Source of the DNA: Pseudomonas sp. CBZ-4
Lineage (GTDB): Bacteria; Pseudomonadota; Gammaproteobacteria; Pseudomonadales; Pseudomonadaceae
Direction of reading: 5' to 3'
Length of the DNA: 35,331 nt
Assembly: GCF_000346755.1 (NCBI RefSeq)
Contig: NZ_ANNV01000142.1
Coordinates: forward strand, 1 to 35,331
The translations under genes and the position numbers were made by a program. Positions 34,601 to 35,331 of the stretch are shown in pieces. Positions within the stretch are counted from its first letter, which is position 1; each line of letters starts with the position of its first letter. The notes beneath the pieces are model-generated. The model did no database searches, was not told the origin of the DNA, and was given only the letters and a program-made list of their open reading frames with translations.

Positions 34601-35275
34601 ATCGATGTGGTGGTGGGCGAGGACAAGCTCAACTTCTCGGGCTTCGGCCTCACCGCCAAGGTGCAGGGCCATGTGCACATCGGCGACAACCTCGACACCC
34701 GTGGCGAGCTGTGGCTCAACGACGGCCGCTACCGCGCCTACGGCCAGAAGCTCGACGTACGCCGCGCGCGCCTGTTGTTCGCCGGCCCCCTGGACCAGCC
34801 GTACCTGGACATCGAAGCGATCCGCAAGACCGACGACATCATCGCCGGTATCCGCCTGAGCGGCAGCGCCGAACAACCCACCACGCAAATCTTCTCCGAA
34901 CCGGCCATGAGCCAGGAGCAGGCGTTGTCCTACCTGGTGCTGGGGCGTCCGCTGACCACCACCGGCGAAGACAACAATATGCTCGCCCAAGCCGCACTGG
35001 GTCTGGGCTTGATGGGCAGCGCCGGGGTCACGTCGGACCTGGCGAAGAACCTGGGTATCCAGGACTTTGAACTCGACACCCAAGGCAGCGGCACGACCAC
35101 GGCAGTGGTGGCCAGCGGCAAGATCACCGAGAAACTCAGCCTGCGTTACGGGGTGGGGGTGTTTGAACCGGCGAGCACGATTGCGCTGCGGTATCTGTTG
35201 AGCAAGAAGGTGTATCTGGAAGTGGCGAGTGGCGTGGCCAGCTCGTTGGACATCTTCTACAAACGCGACTTCTAA
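31610..35275 (+). CDS. tamB: Translocation and assembly module protein TamB
   Basis: A 1221-aa envelope-spanning protein. A single N-terminal membrane anchor (about 6-26) is followed by a long repetitive beta-structure of the AsmA/DUF490 type, expected to form a hydrophobic groove across the periplasm. The conserved C-terminal TamB domain (about 900-1221; NFSGFGLTAKVQGHVHIGDN, LDQPYLDIEAIR, QALSYLVLGRPL, LSLRYGVGVFEP) binds TamA. ATG at 31610 overlaps the tamA stop; GTG at 31607 is an alternative. The length is close to E. coli TamB (about 1260). It is the last complete gene in the window. Confidence 0.95.
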   Translation: MRGVKIAGLAVVAILAGLVLALWAVLGTQAGSRWALGRVSGLSVENFQGHLGGRWSADHLLWQQDSSRVELKAPTLDWSPACLLRMTLCVNQLDVEQVSLQFPPSTEESSGPIQLPELKLPVAIQLGDVRVGSLLFNGSEELKGLQLAAHWTAAGMQIDSVHLQRDDLVLDLAGLLQPTGDWPLSATGDLSLPYAPGGAPWTVALKVDGDLLKTLKLDADSNGYLPAKLKGELQPLADNLPAELHITADGFKASADLPDTLQLNQLDLTAKGDLKSGYQLLGKAVLPAEKGPVDLLLQGRVDAKGAQIAGLDLTASDKQSLKLTAQLDWQQGFSADAKIAWLDFPWHRLYPLIDEPQVALRTFNGEISYKDGNYLGNLKADLDGPAGKFNVVTPFSGDLKQIFLPELKLTAGQGKAEGHLNVQFADGIAWDTALDLSALNPAYWVAELPGTLAGPLRSKGELKNEQLKLNADLDLKGRLRGQTAVLAAKAEGAGEQWTLANLDIRLGDNRINGSGSLQQRLAGQIDIKLARLAQLWPQLRGQINGRLDVAGSLKAPQGKLGLKGQQLAFADNRLQSLNLDATLDSAQRAKIDLKGSGIQTGDTQVGTLTASAQGDIKNQKVQLDLAGPLLKLALALDGNLDKGNWRGRLASGDVQAGGQDWKLQAPAKIDYMADGKLTFSAHCWVSGPASLCGEDQRLMPEPKLRYHLKQFPIDSLAAFLPKDFAWQGKLNADLQLDLPSSGPKGVVAVDASGGTLRVKDKDQWLDFPYDTLKLETTLNPKRIDTQLNFRGGKLGELMVQAQINPLPKNKPMTGNFSLVGLDLAVARPFVPMVETLSGKLNGNGRISGGLLAPLVNGNINLVGGEISGPELPISLEGLNVQALIAGESVQLNGGWRSGKAGQGSLKGQIDWGRALAVDLSLQGAQLPVTVEPYAVLEVAPDLKISLKDDKLAIAGKVQIPRGDITVRELPPSTVKVSDDTVIVGSQTEEGKPAMAMDIDVVVGEDKLNFSGFGLTAKVQGHVHIGDNLDTRGELWLNDGRYRAYGQKLDVRRARLLFAGPLDQPYLDIEAIRKTDDIIAGIRLSGSAEQPTTQIFSEPAMSQEQALSYLVLGRPLTTTGEDNNMLAQAALGLGLMGSAGVTSDLAKNLGIQDFELDTQGSGTTTAVVASGKITEKLSLRYGVGVFEPASTIALRYLLSKKVYLEVASGVASSLDIFYKRDF

Positions 35276-35293
35276 GCCTTATGCAGTAAAAAA

Positions 35294-35320
35294 TGTGGGA
35301 GCTGGCTTGCCTGCGATAGC
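35294..35320. repeat. REP element at the right edge
   Basis: TGTGGGAGCTGGCTTGCCTG continues through CGATAGC, the same type as at 22148-22174, and is followed by GGTGTATCAGT as in other REP pairs here. A partner arm probably lies just outside the window. Confidence 0.85.
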
Positions 35321-35331
35321 GGTGTATCAGT

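Noticed and set aside
32087..35083. 998-aa open frame antisense to tamB
   Set aside because: Shadow of tamB codon bias; no start signal, no recognisable domain.

Overview
The window reads as a chromosomal segment of a fluorescent Pseudomonas (P. fluorescens group, Gammaproteobacteria). The grounds are high-GC codon use, the typical GTGGGAGC(T/G)GGCTTGCC REP/BIME elements, a PrrF-type Fur-controlled small RNA, a CrcY/CrcZ-type small RNA beside the HMG-CoA lyase gene, and a liu leucine-catabolism cluster. No prophage, transposase, CRISPR array, tRNA or rRNA was seen. Both window edges lie in REP sequences.

Layout. 58-2473 (minus): an AFG1/ZapE-like ATPase followed by a leucine-rich-repeat protein kinase. 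2662-9025 (plus): a seven-gene archaic (Csu/CupE-like) chaperone-usher pilus operon with four single-domain pilins, a chaperone, an usher and a two-domain tip subunit. 9022-12049: an ECF sigma factor and its anti-sigma factor (minus), divergent from a membrane-anchored SrpA-like catalase and a cytochrome b561 (plus). Two matching promoters, GGAATA-N15-CGTCT, face away from each other between them, so the sigma factor probably drives both arms. 12089-13240 (minus): an M14 zinc carboxypeptidase. 13513-13627 (minus): PrrF sRNA with a Fur box in its promoter; a second, orphan Fur box lies at 13367-13381. 13706-14823: a DUF3077-like small protein divergent from an XRE/S24 repressor.

14820-24110 is the leucine/isovalerate regulon. 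liuABCD (minus) encode isovaleryl-CoA dehydrogenase, the two methylcrotonyl-CoA carboxylase subunits and methylglutaconyl-CoA hydratase. A divergent acyl-CoA synthetase (plus) lies beside them, and a separate liuR-liuE pair (minus) encodes the MerR regulator and HMG-CoA lyase. Three related palindromes (type TTGACGTTAACGTCAA) mark the liuA, synthetase and liuR promoters. Between the synthetase and liuE, a roughly 370-nt RNA on the minus strand has a near-consensus sigma-54 promoter, a perfect upstream GTGTTAC-N18-GTAACAC palindrome, at least six AANAANAA motifs and a 3' hairpin. These are the hallmarks of the Crc/Hfq-titrating RNA CrcY.

24216-35275: a LysR regulator divergent from an acyl-CoA dehydrogenase, a PstS-like/OmpA-like fusion protein, exonuclease III, a GNAT acetyltransferase, and the tamA-tamB operon for outer-membrane protein assembly. 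REP pairs separate several of these units. The least conventional signals are the two small RNAs with their regulatory sites, the symmetrical ECF promoter pair, the LRR-kinase next to the ZapE-like ATPase, and two convergent gene pairs whose stop codons interlock in a single CTAG.
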